Positions 1 through 10,400 of a DNA stretch of 42,986 nt are shown here, one piece after another (within the stretch, counting starts at the first letter, position 1; each line of letters opens with the position of its first letter). Position numbers and translations under genes: made by a program. The DNA is taken from contig MVQH01000060.1 in the NCBI GenBank assembly GCA_002067755.1, forward strand, positions 1-42,986. Reading direction: 5' to 3'. The stretch comes from Methanosaeta sp. PtaB.Bin018 (GTDB taxonomy: Archaea; Halobacteriota; Methanosarcinia; Methanotrichales; Methanotrichaceae). Under the pieces are notes generated by a model that worked only from the letters and a program-made list of their open reading frames with translations, was not told the origin of the DNA and made no database searches.

Positions 1-68
1 CCACGCTTGACAAGAGCCTCGTTATATTCTTGCCAATTGCGTTTTTTGGTTACCGCATATCCCTCCAT
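1..68 (-). CDS. IS5-like transposase, N-terminal part (runs off window)
   Basis: Only the first 22-23 codons lie in the window; the gene continues past base 1. On the minus strand the ATG at 68-66 opens a peptide with the motif RNWQEYNEALVKRG. The same WxEYNExLVxRG motif starts the transposase fragment at 2246, so this is most likely a second member of that IS5-like DDE family. A TATA-like AATATTTAAA lies upstream at 101-110, and a small hairpin (CCCACT 78-83 / AGTGGG 95-100) sits between promoter and start. Whether the element is intact cannot be judged here. Confidence 0.6.
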   Translation of the reverse strand, partial: MEGYAVTKKRNWQEYNEALVKR

Positions 69-192
69 GCTGCTATCCCCACTTAATAAATAGTAGTGGG
101 AATATTTAAACATTATTCAACACAGCATCTCCATTCAAAAAGTTTTTAAGTGCATAGGAAATACAACTGTAATATAGGTCTGTGGTGGGGAC

Positions 193-549
193 ATGTCGGG
201 TTGCGAGCATAAGGTCTCAGGCAGCAAGGAGAAGGTATGGTTGCCTTACTATTATGAGGGCAGAGAGCGAGGGCTCAAGCCACACCCATACTGCGTCGAG
301 TGCGGGCTTATCAAGAATCTGTCATCTGAAAGGCCGCACACCGTTGGCTTTTTTATGAACATAGTCGCGGAGATGGCCAAGCACTATAAGATCACACAGG
401 TCCAAACCAGGCTAATCGCTTTGGAGATGGAGAGGCAGGCGCTGGATGACCAATTTGGATTAGATCGACTGCAGCAGGAGAAGCTATTCATTGATATGGC
501 AACGCGGATCCTCAATGTGCCTGCCAGTGTTGTATCTGGACTTCTATGA
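193..549 (+). CDS. Small protein with CxH...CxxC zinc-site motif, unknown function
   Basis: 118 residues, not recognised as a named family. The N-terminus has a plausible metal site: Cys4 and His6, then CVEC near residues 34-37. The rest is predicted mainly helical (an amphipathic segment around residues 65-100), which could mediate protein-protein or nucleic-acid contact. The start is supported by a GGTGGGGAC purine-rich site directly upstream and a TATA-like TTTTTAAG near 140. It stands alone, with AT-rich repeats downstream. It could be a small regulator; that is inference from the Zn-like motif only. Confidence 0.6.
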   Translation: MSGCEHKVSGSKEKVWLPYYYEGRERGLKPHPYCVECGLIKNLSSERPHTVGFFMNIVAEMAKHYKITQVQTRLIALEMERQALDDQFGLDRLQQEKLFIDMATRILNVPASVVSGLL

Positions 550-800
550 GTAGAACAAACTAGTCTGAGCAGAGGGCTACATTTTTTGTTTGTGGAGATT
601 ATTAAAATCAGGTTCTGAGTTGAGATCAGTTTATTAATTCAGTTTATTAATTAAGTTTGTTAATTAAGTTTGTTAATTAAGTTTATATAATAAGATGTGA
701 TCATTCATGATTTCTTAAATTCTAATAAAGATACTAATCTGCCATAACAAAGGTATGGTATAAAGATTCGACCGGAGAGCGAAAAAGAAGGAGGATAGTC
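549..800. other. AT-rich intergenic region
   Basis: There is no convincing gene here. It contains the 13-bp tandem repeat listed separately and the probable promoter and ribosome site (GGAGGA at about 791) of the next gene. Confidence 0.6.
627..690. repeat. 13-bp AT-rich tandem repeat, about five units
   Basis: Four full 13-bp units starting at 627, 640, 653 and 666 follow CAGTTTATTAATT / AAGTTTGTTAATT, with a degenerate fifth unit to about 690. Neighbouring units differ by two or three bases. No coding capacity is seen. Confidence 0.85.
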
Positions 801-1226
801 ATGATATTGAATTTCAATTTGGAGGAGGCCAACACAATTTTGTCAGCATTAAGCGACATGGACGATTTTTATTTGCCAAAATCAATATCCAGAAAGGATC
901 TGTATACGTTGGCGAGGAAATTTGCTGTCGCGATGGGCTTGAAACTCACTGAAGATGGCAAATTGCCACTTCCAAATCTGTTTCAAGACAGGTTTGACAC
1001 CTCCATAATCATAGTGGTAAATATTACGCAAACAGAGATCGACTACATTATCTGTGCCCTGGCTGCGATGAACTTTGAGAAAACTGGCCATCCCAAGAAT
1101 ATAATTTCGGCCACCAGAAGGGCTTACAATAAGCTAAGCGCCGTTTATAGAGATGGCTTATTTGACGACCATGAGAGGGAAATATGGGAAATAATTGTCA
1201 CAAAGCGACCAGCTGATAGAGATTAA
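801..1226 (+). CDS. Hypothetical protein, 141 aa
   Basis: Not recognised. Good GGAGGA ribosome site 6-7 bases before the ATG. The sequence seems to be an internal duplication: an N-terminal half (residues 1-60) with NLEEANTILSALSDMD and a C-terminal half (residues 70-135) with TQTEIDYIICALAAMN, each a helix-rich 'leu-rich search' module of about 60 residues linked by an FQDRFDTS segment. No transmembrane segment or signal peptide. The neighbours (repeat on the left, convergent MFS gene on the right) give no functional clue. Probably a cytosolic helical protein. Confidence 0.6.
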   Translation: MILNFNLEEANTILSALSDMDDFYLPKSISRKDLYTLARKFAVAMGLKLTEDGKLPLPNLFQDRFDTSIIIVVNITQTEIDYIICALAAMNFEKTGHPKNIISATRRAYNKLSAVYRDGLFDDHEREIWEIIVTKRPADRD

Positions 1227-1279
1227 TCTGCCAAAAAGCTGTCTAAAGGAGATCCTCACCTTTTGCTCGATCTTCAATT

Positions 1280-1313
1280 AGATCAAGCTCTCTGTCAGAT
1301 CAAGCTCTCTGTC
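1280..1313. repeat. 17-bp direct tandem duplication
   Basis: AGATCAAGCTCTCTGTC occurs at 1280-1296 and again immediately at 1297-1313 without mismatch. It lies between the convergent 801 gene and the MFS gene, just past the MFS stop codon. Confidence 0.9.
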
Positions 1314-1335
1314 TGGGAACTGGCCTGCCAGCAGA

Positions 1336-1965
1336 TCAAAAGCAACGAACTCCATCCCCACTCTTTCGGAGACGGCCCTCACCACCCAAAGATTTTGCAG
1401 CCCTCGCATCCCTTCGCTCCATCAACAGGAGAGCGGCACAGCCGAGAAGGCAGAGCGATCCTGCAAGGAGGAATGTGGCGGAAAATCCGATCAGGCTGGC
1501 AACAGCTGCGCCCAAGGCTCCTGTTGCTGCAGTCCCAATGCCGGTTGACGTAGAGTAGACTGACCACTGGAAACTCTCCTTTCCCTTCTCCAAATTTGCG
1601 GACCACAGGCCAAGCCAGGTCGGATAAGCCAGTCCACTTCCCAGGCCGTATACAATCTCCGCCAAGTATATCTGGTAGATGCTGTTCGCAGTCACATAGA
1701 TAACTGGCACCAGGGTCATGAGCAGCGTCCCTAAAATCAACCATTGCGTCTTCCTGGACTGGCTGTCTACGTATTTGCCAAAAGGCAGTTGCACTAGGGA
1801 TTTGGTTAACATGAACAGGGCGCTCGCTATGCCTGCTGAGAGCATACTACCGCCAGATACGCCTCCGTCGATGTATATGGCAAGGATGGGCTGGATCAGC
1901 CCGAATCCAGTGAGTACGAAGATGTCAGAGAGCAGGAGCAGCTTCATAGTACGATTCATCATCAT
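1336..1965 (-). CDS. Half-length MFS transporter (six TM segments)
   Basis: 209 residues with about six hydrophobic segments and MFS features: an N-terminal TM1 ending QPILAIYID and the loop 2-3 region KYVDSQSRKTQ, which matches the MFS motif-A position (Gx(3)DxxGRR-like). Usual MFS proteins are about 400 residues with 12 TM, so only the N-terminal half is present. It ends in an unusual basic, low-complexity tail after TM6, which suggests a deletion or frameshift in the original gene. GGAGGTGA precedes the ATG triplet well. It may be a degraded transporter or one of the rare half-size MFS proteins; substrate unknown. Confidence 0.65.
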   Translation of the reverse strand: MMMNRTMKLLLLSDIFVLTGFGLIQPILAIYIDGGVSGGSMLSAGIASALFMLTKSLVQLPFGKYVDSQSRKTQWLILGTLLMTLVPVIYVTANSIYQIYLAEIVYGLGSGLAYPTWLGLWSANLEKGKESFQWSVYSTSTGIGTAATGALGAAVASLIGFSATFLLAGSLCLLGCAALLLMERRDARAAKSLGGEGRLRKSGDGVRCF

Positions 1966-2245
1966 AGCGAATCACCTCCAATATTTATAATGTTTATTTT
2001 ATAATTATATTCGGCGGGATAGATATCCTTCTGGATGGATGATATGAGAATATCTACGGCTGTAGCTAATGCTAGAAAAGTGTCCGTTCTAAACCGGACT
2101 TGATGGTTATACAGTAGACGATTGCGCTTAGCTCCATCGACAATTGTGCATGTTGATATTCCATATAAAGCTTTCTCCACCATGCTGTGTTGACCAAATA
2201 GATAAATAGTTTGACTACATGACTATTATAATAATGATGATGTAG
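1966..2245. other. Intergenic region with inverted repeat
   Basis: No gene supported. It holds the promoter side of the leftward MFS gene (TATAAATATT close to its ribosome site) and the 10-bp inverted repeat at 2211-2249. Confidence 0.5.
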
Positions 2246-2249
2246 TCAA
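2211..2249. repeat. Perfect 10-bp inverted repeat
   Basis: TTGACTACAT at 2211-2220 is matched by ATGTAGTCAA at 2240-2249 around a 19-base AT-rich loop. It lies directly upstream of the transposase remnant, and its right arm contains the in-frame TAG at 2243. It may be a hairpin of the transposable element or its insertion scar. Confidence 0.8.
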
Positions 2250-2812
2250 TCACAAGAAGAGAATATGTTGCCAAGCAAGACTGGATCGAATACAATGAGA
2301 GATTAGTGCGCCGTGGCGAATTATATTTTTCATTTGAATTTTTAGATAGCTGGTCAAAGGATCTCGCTTTGGCGAATGAGGGCAAAGTAGGACGCAGATA
2401 TGAATTTCCTGAACCATTCATCCAGCATTTAATGATGTTGCATATTATTCTCAAGGTATCCTATAGGTCGCTCGAAGGAATGGTCCGAAAATTATCCACA
2501 TATATCCCAGTGATTCCTACGATTGATTATACCACTATCTGGAAAAGGGGCACCAAATTGGATCTCAAGCTGTCAGACACGATCGCAGAGAGTGACGAAC
2601 CAGTGGTTATCGCGATAGACTCCACTGGCATAAAGGTAACGAACAGCGGCGAGTGGATGAGGGAAGTTTGGAAAGTACACAGAGGATGGATCAAGGTCCA
2701 TATTGCAGTAATTGTTAAGACAGGGGAATCTGTATCTGTTACCAAGATCGAATATATATTCCATGAAGTAGGGTTGAAATTCAAATTTGTAAATATATTA
2801 ATAAACGCTTAG
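2246..2812 (+). pseudogene. IS5-like DDE transposase, broken at both ends
   Basis: The reading frame carries recognisable IS5-group features: DWIEYNERLVRRGELYFSFE, then GKVGRRYEFPEPFIQ, the SLEGMVRKLS helix, DYTTIW and the first catalytic Asp block AIDSTGIKV followed by KVHRGWIKVHIAV. Homology begins upstream of the only usable start (GTG at 2306), but the frame is closed by TAG at 2243, right after three ATG codons. Downstream, the frame stops at 2812, well before the second Asp and the Glu of the DDE triad; the last 20 or so residues no longer look like transposase. The gene is therefore truncated and inactive. The fragment at the left edge belongs to the same broad family. Confidence 0.75.
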
Positions 2813-2961
2813 AAATAAACGCTTAGAACAAAAATATTAACAAGACAATCATAAAAAGACCTCATTAAAATTGATCAACACAGCAGGCCAGGGATAACTG
2901 AAAATGTTTGAATATGCCTAAATTATGGGGAGCTTAGGCTTCAAAGCTCCTGCCCATCTAC

Positions 2962-3168
2962 TCACCAACGCAAAACGCCACAGGCCATAGTCTCTTCGTA
3001 CCAGCTCCTCTCCACCAGCCTCCTCTGTATCATCTCCTCCACCTCACCCGGCCGGGCATCGAATACCTCTGCTAAGATCTCCTTGGCCGTCTGCAGCTCC
3101 ATAGCCCTGCTGCTGATAGCCAGCCTGGGCTCGATCGGCCTGGCAGCCTTTCGCCAGGGCCACCTCAT
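2962..3168 (-). CDS. Hypothetical protein, 68 aa (second gene of a pair)
   Basis: Not recognised. A basic N-terminus (RWPWRKAARP) is followed by a helical segment, LQTAKEILAEVFDARPGEVE. Its ATG overlaps the stop of the upstream minus-strand gene as ATGA, the usual sign of translational coupling, which is the main reason to believe both are real. No membrane segment is evident. Confidence 0.5.
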   Translation of the reverse strand: MRWPWRKAARPIEPRLAISSRAMELQTAKEILAEVFDARPGEVEEMIQRRLVERSWYEETMACGVLRW

Positions 3169-3431
3169 GAGTACGCCTCCAGCATGGCCTGTGCTCCGGG
3201 CATTCTCACCTCGGCCTTCTGACCCCCGGACTGCTCCTCGTAGAAGCAGAACATTCGATCGGCCAGCTCGGCCATCTTCTGCAGCTGAGGATCCAGAGCG
3301 TGCGCATAGAGCAGGACCGTCGCCTCCCGGGAGGACTGCTTGAGGGCACCGGCCAGCAGCTCCGCAGGAGAGATGAGGACGTTGAAGGTCTCTTCGAGCA
3401 GGGAGGCCGCGGGATGAAGTTCGATTTCCAT
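3165..3431 (-). CDS. Hypothetical helical protein, about 88 aa (first gene of a pair)
   Basis: Not recognised. Largely helical with several Ala/Leu-rich turns (residues 5-60) and a C-terminal EEQSGGQKAEVRMPG stretch. The start used is the internal ATG that opens MEIELHPAA; an upstream in-frame ATG at 3443 would add four residues. The next gene starts inside its stop codon. Base composition (GC-rich) differs from the AT-rich flanks, which suggests a small imported cassette. Function unknown. Confidence 0.5.
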   Translation of the reverse strand: MEIELHPAASLLEETFNVLISPAELLAGALKQSSREATVLLYAHALDPQLQKMAELADRMFCFYEEQSGGQKAEVRMPGAQAMLEAYS

Positions 3432-3598
3432 GATAGAGAACATAGGGCTTTGAGGTTATGAGGCTGAGGCGAGGGAGCGGGGCGAAAGTGATCTACGGTG
3501 CCGATGAAATGGATTTCAACCTTATACCAAATGGGAGGCCCCATCCTTCAGTATGGTGCAGTTAACTTATCAAAAAAATGTGTGGAGACTGCGCACCA

Positions 3599-3919
3599 CT
3601 ATGCGTATAATGTATCATCATAATGAGCTTCTTGCTCATTTTCGGGACTGAAAGCGGTTTTGGGCATATATTGCTGCAGATATTCCCACACATTCATAGT
3701 GTAGGGATCCTGATAGTGTATAAATATCCCACTGGTGTTGATCTGCGTCAAAGGATTGATCTCTTCTGGCTTTACAATACTGCGATCGATGTTGGCATTG
3801 CCCAAGTAAGAGTGCCGGTCATGATCACCGTAATATGATGCCACGCCGCTTGATGCTAGCATCGCCGCCAACATGACGGCAAGCGCTGATAATTTTAGCG
3901 CAATTCCGATATTCGACAA
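3599..3919 (-). CDS. Small secreted protein, unknown function
   Basis: About 106 residues. The N-terminus is a clear signal peptide: a positive start, then a hydrophobic run with KLSALAVMLAAMLASSG and a likely cleavage near GVAS-YYG. The mature part is hydrophilic, rich in Tyr, His, Asp and Asn, with no Cys. I prefer the TTG at 3919: GGAGGG lies six bases before it but directly against the ATG at 3925. It is probably exported as a soluble or surface-associated peptide. Confidence 0.5.
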   Translation of the reverse strand: MSNIGIALKLSALAVMLAAMLASSGVASYYGDHDRHSYLGNANIDRSIVKPEEINPLTQINTSGIFIHYQDPYTMNVWEYLQQYMPKTAFSPENEQEAHYDDTLYA

Positions 3920-3925
3920 ACACAT

Positions 3926-4454
3926 CCCTCCGTTTTATTTGGTGCTACTAAAAATGCATTCATGTGATATAAATTATCTGCTCGGTCTTTGGACCGTTGG
4001 TTTAACTTGTGGGATTACGAAGGACTGACCGGGAAGCTCCGCCCTTCAGGGTGTGGGAGGAGTTCACATGAGTTCTCCAAAACCCATGGCTGGCTTTTAA
4101 GGCTAAATGAGAGCAGATCTTCAATTCCGGGGCCTCCCAGAGGCTCGAACAATCACGGCCTCGGCATTGAAAAAGGATAATGGCTCTTCACTGAATTGTG
4201 TGGGTGAGATCGGGCATGAGATATCTCCTCTGCGCCTTCGTGTCTCTGTGGTTGAGTTAGTGCATCACGTTTCAGTACATAGTCACGAAGACAAGAGAGA
4301 TTTCGCGATTAAAGTTCACCCATGCTAAACAGCTAGGAACCAGAAAAAGGATTGATGGCTAAGGGCTTCTAGCCATCATCGTGCGACCATCGATACTAGC
4401 CACCGATCTTGAGATCGCCATGGCGAGCAGCACCCTGAGGACCTCAGCCAAAGC
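3926..4454. other. Intergenic region with mobile-element debris
   Basis: No intact gene. It contains the IS605-type terminus described separately (3985-4066). Further right, 4225-4255 carries, on the minus strand, the AACCACAGAGACACGAAG-like string often seen beside GxxExxY-type genes, but no such gene is present. The stretch is best read as accumulated relics. Confidence 0.45.
3985..4066 (+). mobile_element. Remnant of IS200/IS605-type tnpB 3' end and right terminus
   Basis: A plus-strand frame reads WTVGLTCGITKD then stops, resembling the GTVGxTxxACGD tail of TnpB proteins. It is followed by GGAAGCTCCGCCCTTCAGGG and a GTTCAC end, the form of an IS605 right-end hairpin and of the conserved 3' end of the TnpB guide RNA. 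A similar string occurs on the minus strand at 24344-24382, which supports a shared origin. No other TnpB part remains. Confidence 0.4.
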
Positions 4455-7400
4455 TCAAGATGTCAGCTTCAAGGGCTTGACGTAGATGTTCTGGCCTGCC
4501 GCATCCTTTGAGGAATATGCCACCCAGTACATCCTATCAGCTGAAGAGAAGACCATCGAGGACGAGGTCTGATCGCCTTGAGCTGCTACTGCGGCTGTGC
4601 TGTCGATGAGCTTTCCATCCTTCGAATACCTATCCAGCATTATGTCATAGCTGCCTGTCTTCTTGGAGGCATACAGCAGCAGGAACTGGTCGTTCAGCCA
4701 TTTGAGCGACGGATAATCCTGATCAGACCTGTCCAGCGTCATCCTCTTGGTCTCAACTACCTCCAGATTTTCATCCAGCTTCTTTTGGAATATATCCAGA
4801 TTGCCACTCTCTTTAGAGGCGTAAGTCACATAGAAGTTGCCGTTGGCATAAGCCAGCGATGGATGATCCTGATACGACTTCTGGTCCGTCAGCTGTACAG
4901 TCTCCACAAGCTTCCAGTTCTGGTCGTACTTGTTGAGGAATATATCTCCACCGCTATCAGCACCAGTATCCCATGACTGATACGCCAGGTAAAAGTTGTT
5001 GCCCGTGGCGATAAGCGATGGAGAATCCTGGTTGGTAGGCGAGCTCGTAAGCTGCTTGGTATCGATCAGCCTCAGGTTGTTGTCATATTTTTTGACGAAT
5101 ATCTCCCTGTTTCCATACAATTCGGATGTGTAGGCCACGTAATAGTTTCCGCCTGCTGCAATCAGCGATGGTGCGCTCTCATTGGCCCTGCTGCTCGCAA
5201 CCCAAATGGTTCTCTGCTTGTTCCAGGCCAAATCCAGCTTCTGCAACGCAACATCTCCCAGGTTCGCTCGCCCTAGCTCCTGCGACTGGTAGGCCAGTAG
5301 GTAGCCGTCGCCCAAAAAGACGAGTGACGGCATGGTTCCAGCGGCACTTCCTGTTGTGAGCGCCTTCGTTGTCATCGGACTGTTCAGCGTGTATGCCTGG
5401 CCTGCAGCGCTGTCGTATCCCGTCGCAGGGGCGTGCTTTCCGTCCCTGGCGTAAACGTAGACGCTATAGCTGCCAGCATCTGCAAGAGAGCTCGTCCATA
5501 CCCACTGATTGCTGGTGGACCAGTCCTGCACTATCTTCCAGGCATTGCCAGTTGACGGGCCCTTCAGCCAGAATCGGTAGAGGATCGGGTCAAAATTCGC
5601 ATCAGATGCCAGAGCAGTCCATCTCACAGTCGTTCCGGCGCTCTGCGGGCTGGCCCTGTCGGGCGTGAAGGCCGTGATCTTCGGCGGCTGGTTGGTGCTC
5701 AGGAGCATATACTGCGCTCCCAGGGCGCTGTCGTATCCCGTCGCAGGGGCGTGCTTTCCGTCTCTGGCGTAAACGTAGACGCTATAGGCTCCGGCATCAG
5801 AAGGAGCATTGGCCCATGTCCATTGGTTCTTGGTGGACCAGTCCTGCGCCACAACCCATACGTTCCCGGTGCTCGGGCCTTTCAGCCAGAATTTGTAGAG
5901 AACTGGCTCGCCATCAGGATCTGAAGCGACTGCAGTCCACCTCACAAGTGTGCCCGTGCTCTGCGGGCTAGGCCTGTCAGCCTGCAATGAGACCAGTTTG
6001 GGTGGCTGATTTGGCAGAAGCACAGTGAACAGAGCCCCTGCATCATCATCCCATCCGGTGGGGCTTGCATGCAGGCCATCCCTTACCTGTACCTGAACCT
6101 CGCTGGTGCCTACATCCGCTAAGGACGTCGGCCAGGTCCAGGTCGGATCTGTGGACCAGTCACGCACAAGCCTCCAGAGCCCTCCTGTGGACGGTCCCTT
6201 CAGCCAGTACCTGTAGAACACGGGATTGCCTTCCCTGTCGGCGGCCGTGGCCCTCCACTGGATTGTAGCCCCCACAGGCTGGGGGCTTGGGGCGCTGGTA
6301 CCAATGCTCGTGATAACCGGCGGCTGGTTCAGGTTTACGATGAAGTAGCTGGCAATATCATAGTCGTCCGAACCTGCAGGTCCTGCATGCTTGCCATCCC
6401 TGACTGCCACCAGCACCTCGCTGTAGCCGACATCCAGAGGATTGGTCCTCCAGATCCATCTGTTGTTCTTGCCCCAACCAGTCTGGTCTACCCAGAACCC
6501 GCCTGTGGACGGCCCACGCAAATAGAATTTGTACTGCAGTGGATCACCCTCAGGGTCTGAGGCCAGAGCAGTCCACTTAATCCAGCTTCCTGCAAACTGG
6601 GGGGCCGGACGGTCTGCGAAGAGCACGTTCACCACTGGTTTATGATTGGTGCTGGTCAGTGCAAAGGATACCGTCTTCTTGACGTCGAAGCTCTCAGGCC
6701 CCGCATGCTTGCCGTCTCTTATCCATACCTCCACTTGATAGCTCCCTGGAGCAAAGACGCCTGTGCTCCATGTCCAGGTGCCAGAAGAAGTCCAGTCCGT
6801 TTGAGGCTGCATGTGCTCACCCGTGGAAGGACCCTTCACAAAGAACCTGAACTGCAGAGCATCTCCATCAGGATCGGTGGCGCCTGCGGTCCAGACTATT
6901 GGAGTTCCGACCTTCTGCGGGCTGCCTTTGTCTGGGACGAGCGTTGGGTCCTTGGGCGGCAGATTGTTATTGAAGTTGCCGAAATTCTTGCCAGTGGCCA
7001 CTGGATTTGTGGCGCTCAGAGTTACTGTGTAGCTGCCTGATGCAGGCTCCTTGACCGACCAGCCGCTCTGGAGATCTTCGCTTACGACCCAGTCGCCAAA
7101 GGCCAGATCCTCGAATATATAAGATCCATCTGCACCAGTGGTCGCGGTCTTGACCTTCGTTCCTGCAGGCTGTTCCAGGTTGATGGTCCAGTCCTTCACC
7201 CCCGGCTCTCCGGGATCTCTCTTGCCATTGCCGTTCAGATCGTTATATTTGACGCCTGAGATGGATCTTTCGGATGGCTGGTTGTAGAAGTCGTTCTTCT
7301 TAGCCTCCCTGGAAGGCTCCCCTAGCGCAAACGTCACTGAGTATGATCCGCTTGCTGGAGAGGTCAGGGTCCAGCCAGGCCTTGCAACCTCCTTTACAGT

Positions 7401-10400
7401 GTACTTGCCATGGAGCAGTCCAGTGAACTTATAGAATCCATTGGAGTCCGTGTATATCGTTCTGGAAGGCACTGGGTTCAGCCAGTCGGGCCCAGTTAGC
7501 ACAATCTCCCAGTTCGGCTCACCCTTATCGACTGAATCCAAGGCACCATTTCCGTTGAAGTCCTTGTATTTTGTGCCTGAGATCGCATAGGATCCTGTCA
7601 CAGGAATTGGTCCGACGATAACTGATTTCACACTAACTGTTACGACTATTGGATCATCGACCTCATAAGTTCCTGGCTCTAGGTTGCTGAATGTGAATGA
7701 GCCATCACTGTCAGTCGTAGTTTTAGCTATCTCTTTTCCATCTTTCACCAGCTTTACTTCCTGCCCTGGAAGCGCAGGCTCATCCTCATCCTGTACCCCA
7801 TTGCCGTTTAGATCATAGAACTTCTTGCTAGATATTGTGAAATTGCCTCTATTGCCGAAATCCTTGCCGATTACATCCGCATCCTTCAGGTCCACTGTGT
7901 AGGCCCCTTGAGGAACTGTCTGGGCCCATCCTTCCTGAGCGCCCTCGCTCACAGTGTATGTTCCAGGCGCAAGGCTCTCAAACTTGTAGGAGCCATCTTG
8001 GCCGGTCGCAGTGACATTGACGACGCTGCCCTCTTTGGCAAGCTGGACATTCCAGCCGGCGAGGCCAATTTCATCTGTACCCCTTGCCCCGTCTCCGTTT
8101 AAATCCTTGAAGACCGTCCCAGAGATCGACCAGGACCCATGGTTTCCGAAGTCCTTGCCGCTCACATCTGAGTCCTTCAGCTCCACGAGATAGGAGCCTT
8201 CTTTTGGAGCTGTTCTGGTCCAACCGGATTGCTCTACCTCTGCTACAGTATAGCTTCCAGGCTCGAGGCTCTCAAACTTGTAAGAGCCGTCCTGGCCGGT
8301 CGTAGTGGTGCTGACGATGCTGCCGTCTTTGGAGAGCTGGATTGTCCATCCCTGCATGCCTGGCTCGCCGTCGTTTGCACCATTGCCGTTGAGGTCGTTG
8401 AACTTCATGCCGAAGATGCTATAGGATGTCAGCCTATTGGCAAAGTCCTTCCCAGTGACGTCGGCATCTTTCAGATCGACTGTATATGATCCGCTTTCTG
8501 GATTGATGGCGTTCCATCCTGAGGGAAGTGCCTCGCTTACAGTATAGCTCCCTGGAGATAGCTGCTCGAACCTGTACGATCCATCGTCCTTGGTCATCGT
8601 GCTGACCTCGCTGTTGTCAGGCTTGACCAGTTTGATCGTCCAACCGGCAAGGGCCTCGCCTCCGTCCAATTGGCCATTGCCGTTCTTGTCGTTGAACGCA
8701 GATCCGGAGATGTTGTGGACAGGCTCGATCAAAGAGAAGTAAGCGGACTGCTCAGCATCGAAGCTATCCTCGCCCGCATGCTTGCCATCCCGTATCCAGA
8801 CGCGGACCTGGTTTTCACCTGCATCTGCAGAGGAGGTGCTCCAGGTCCAGGTGCTTGTCTCGCTCCATTCTGTCTCCGGCTCCCATGACCCGCCAGTTGC
8901 AGGGCCTTTGTGGAAGAACCTGAAGAGTATTGCGTCCAAATCAGCATCTGTGGCATTGGCAGTCCAGATGATTGTCGTGCCGGGCGTTTGAGGACTTGTC
9001 TTGTCCGGCACCAGCGCATCGAGGACTGGAGTTTGGTTCTGAGCCACTGGTGCAGCAGGCTCAGTTACATTCGCAGGCACCAGGGGTTGAGTGACATTCT
9101 CGGCCACAGGCGCTGTTATGTTCTCAGGGCTTGGCAAAGTCACATTGCCAGGCTGCACGACTGCTGGCGCAGTCACATTCTCCTCGGCTGCCTTTGCCTC
9201 CGGTGCGGTTATGATGAACTCTGCGCTCATGTTGCCGCCCGCACCCTCGGGGAGGTCGTGCTTGTCATCCTTCACCTGCACTTGGATCTGGCTGGCTCCA
9301 ACCTCATTGGCCGTCCATGACCATTGATTTTGTGTCTGCCAGTCGGTTACAGGAGTGCCATTCAAGAGGAACCTGTAGGCGATAGGATCGTTTTCCGGAT
9401 CGGAGGCGGTTGCGGTCCAGGTCACTACAGTTCCTGCACTCTGGGGGCTGGCCTTGTCTGCCACGAGATCGCTCAGACTAGGCGATTCGTTCAGCTTGGC
9501 AGGCGCTACCTGCTGCACAGGTGCTGTTATTGTGAACGACGCTGTGCGGCTGTCATCGAAGCTCTCCTGATCGGCATGCTTGCCGTCCAGGATCCTGACC
9601 TCCAGCTGGTTCTCGCCGACATTTGAGTCTGTGCTCGTCCAGACGAACTGGTTCTGAGGCTGCCAGTCGGTTACAGGCTGGCCGTTCAAGATGAACCTGT
9701 AGGCGATAGGATCGCCCTCAGGGTCTGAGGCCTGGGCAGTCCAGGTTATGACAGACCCCGCTTCTTGAGGACTTGCCTTGTCCGAGACCAGGCTTGCGAT
9801 CGAAGGCTTCTGGTTTGGTGCTGTTATTGTGAACGACGCTGTGCGGCTGTCATCGAAGCTCTCCTGATCGGCATGCTTGCCGTCCAGGATCCTGACCTCC
9901 AGCTGGTTCTCGCCGACATTTGAGTCTGTGCTCGTCCAGACGAACTGGTTCTGAGGCTGCCAGTCGGTTACAGGCTGGCCGTTCAAGATGAACCTGTAGG
10001 CGATAGGATCGCCCTCAGGGTCTGAGGCCTGGGCAGTCCAGGTTATGACAGACCCCGCTTCTTGAGGACTTGCCTTGTCTGAGACCAGGCTTGCGATCGA
10101 AGGCTTCTGGTTTGGTGCTGTTATTGTGAACGACGCTGTCCTGGAATCGTCACCATCTGCAGTGTGCCTATTATCCCTGACTCTCACTTCAACCGTGTGG
10201 GATCCAACGTCACTTGCAGTTGTGGTCCAGGTCCAGGTGGGATTGTCCTGCCAGTCGGTCACACTCTGACCGTCAATCGAGAACAAGAACTGAAGAGGAT
10301 CATTTTCCATATCAGTAGCCTGAGCCATCCAGGTCACGACGGCTCCAGCCTCCTGTGGGCTTTCCAGGTTCGATGTGAGGACCATCATGACAGGTGGCTG

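Noticed and set aside
627-690. CRISPR array
   Set aside because: Units are 13 bp with no spacers; a simple tandem repeat.
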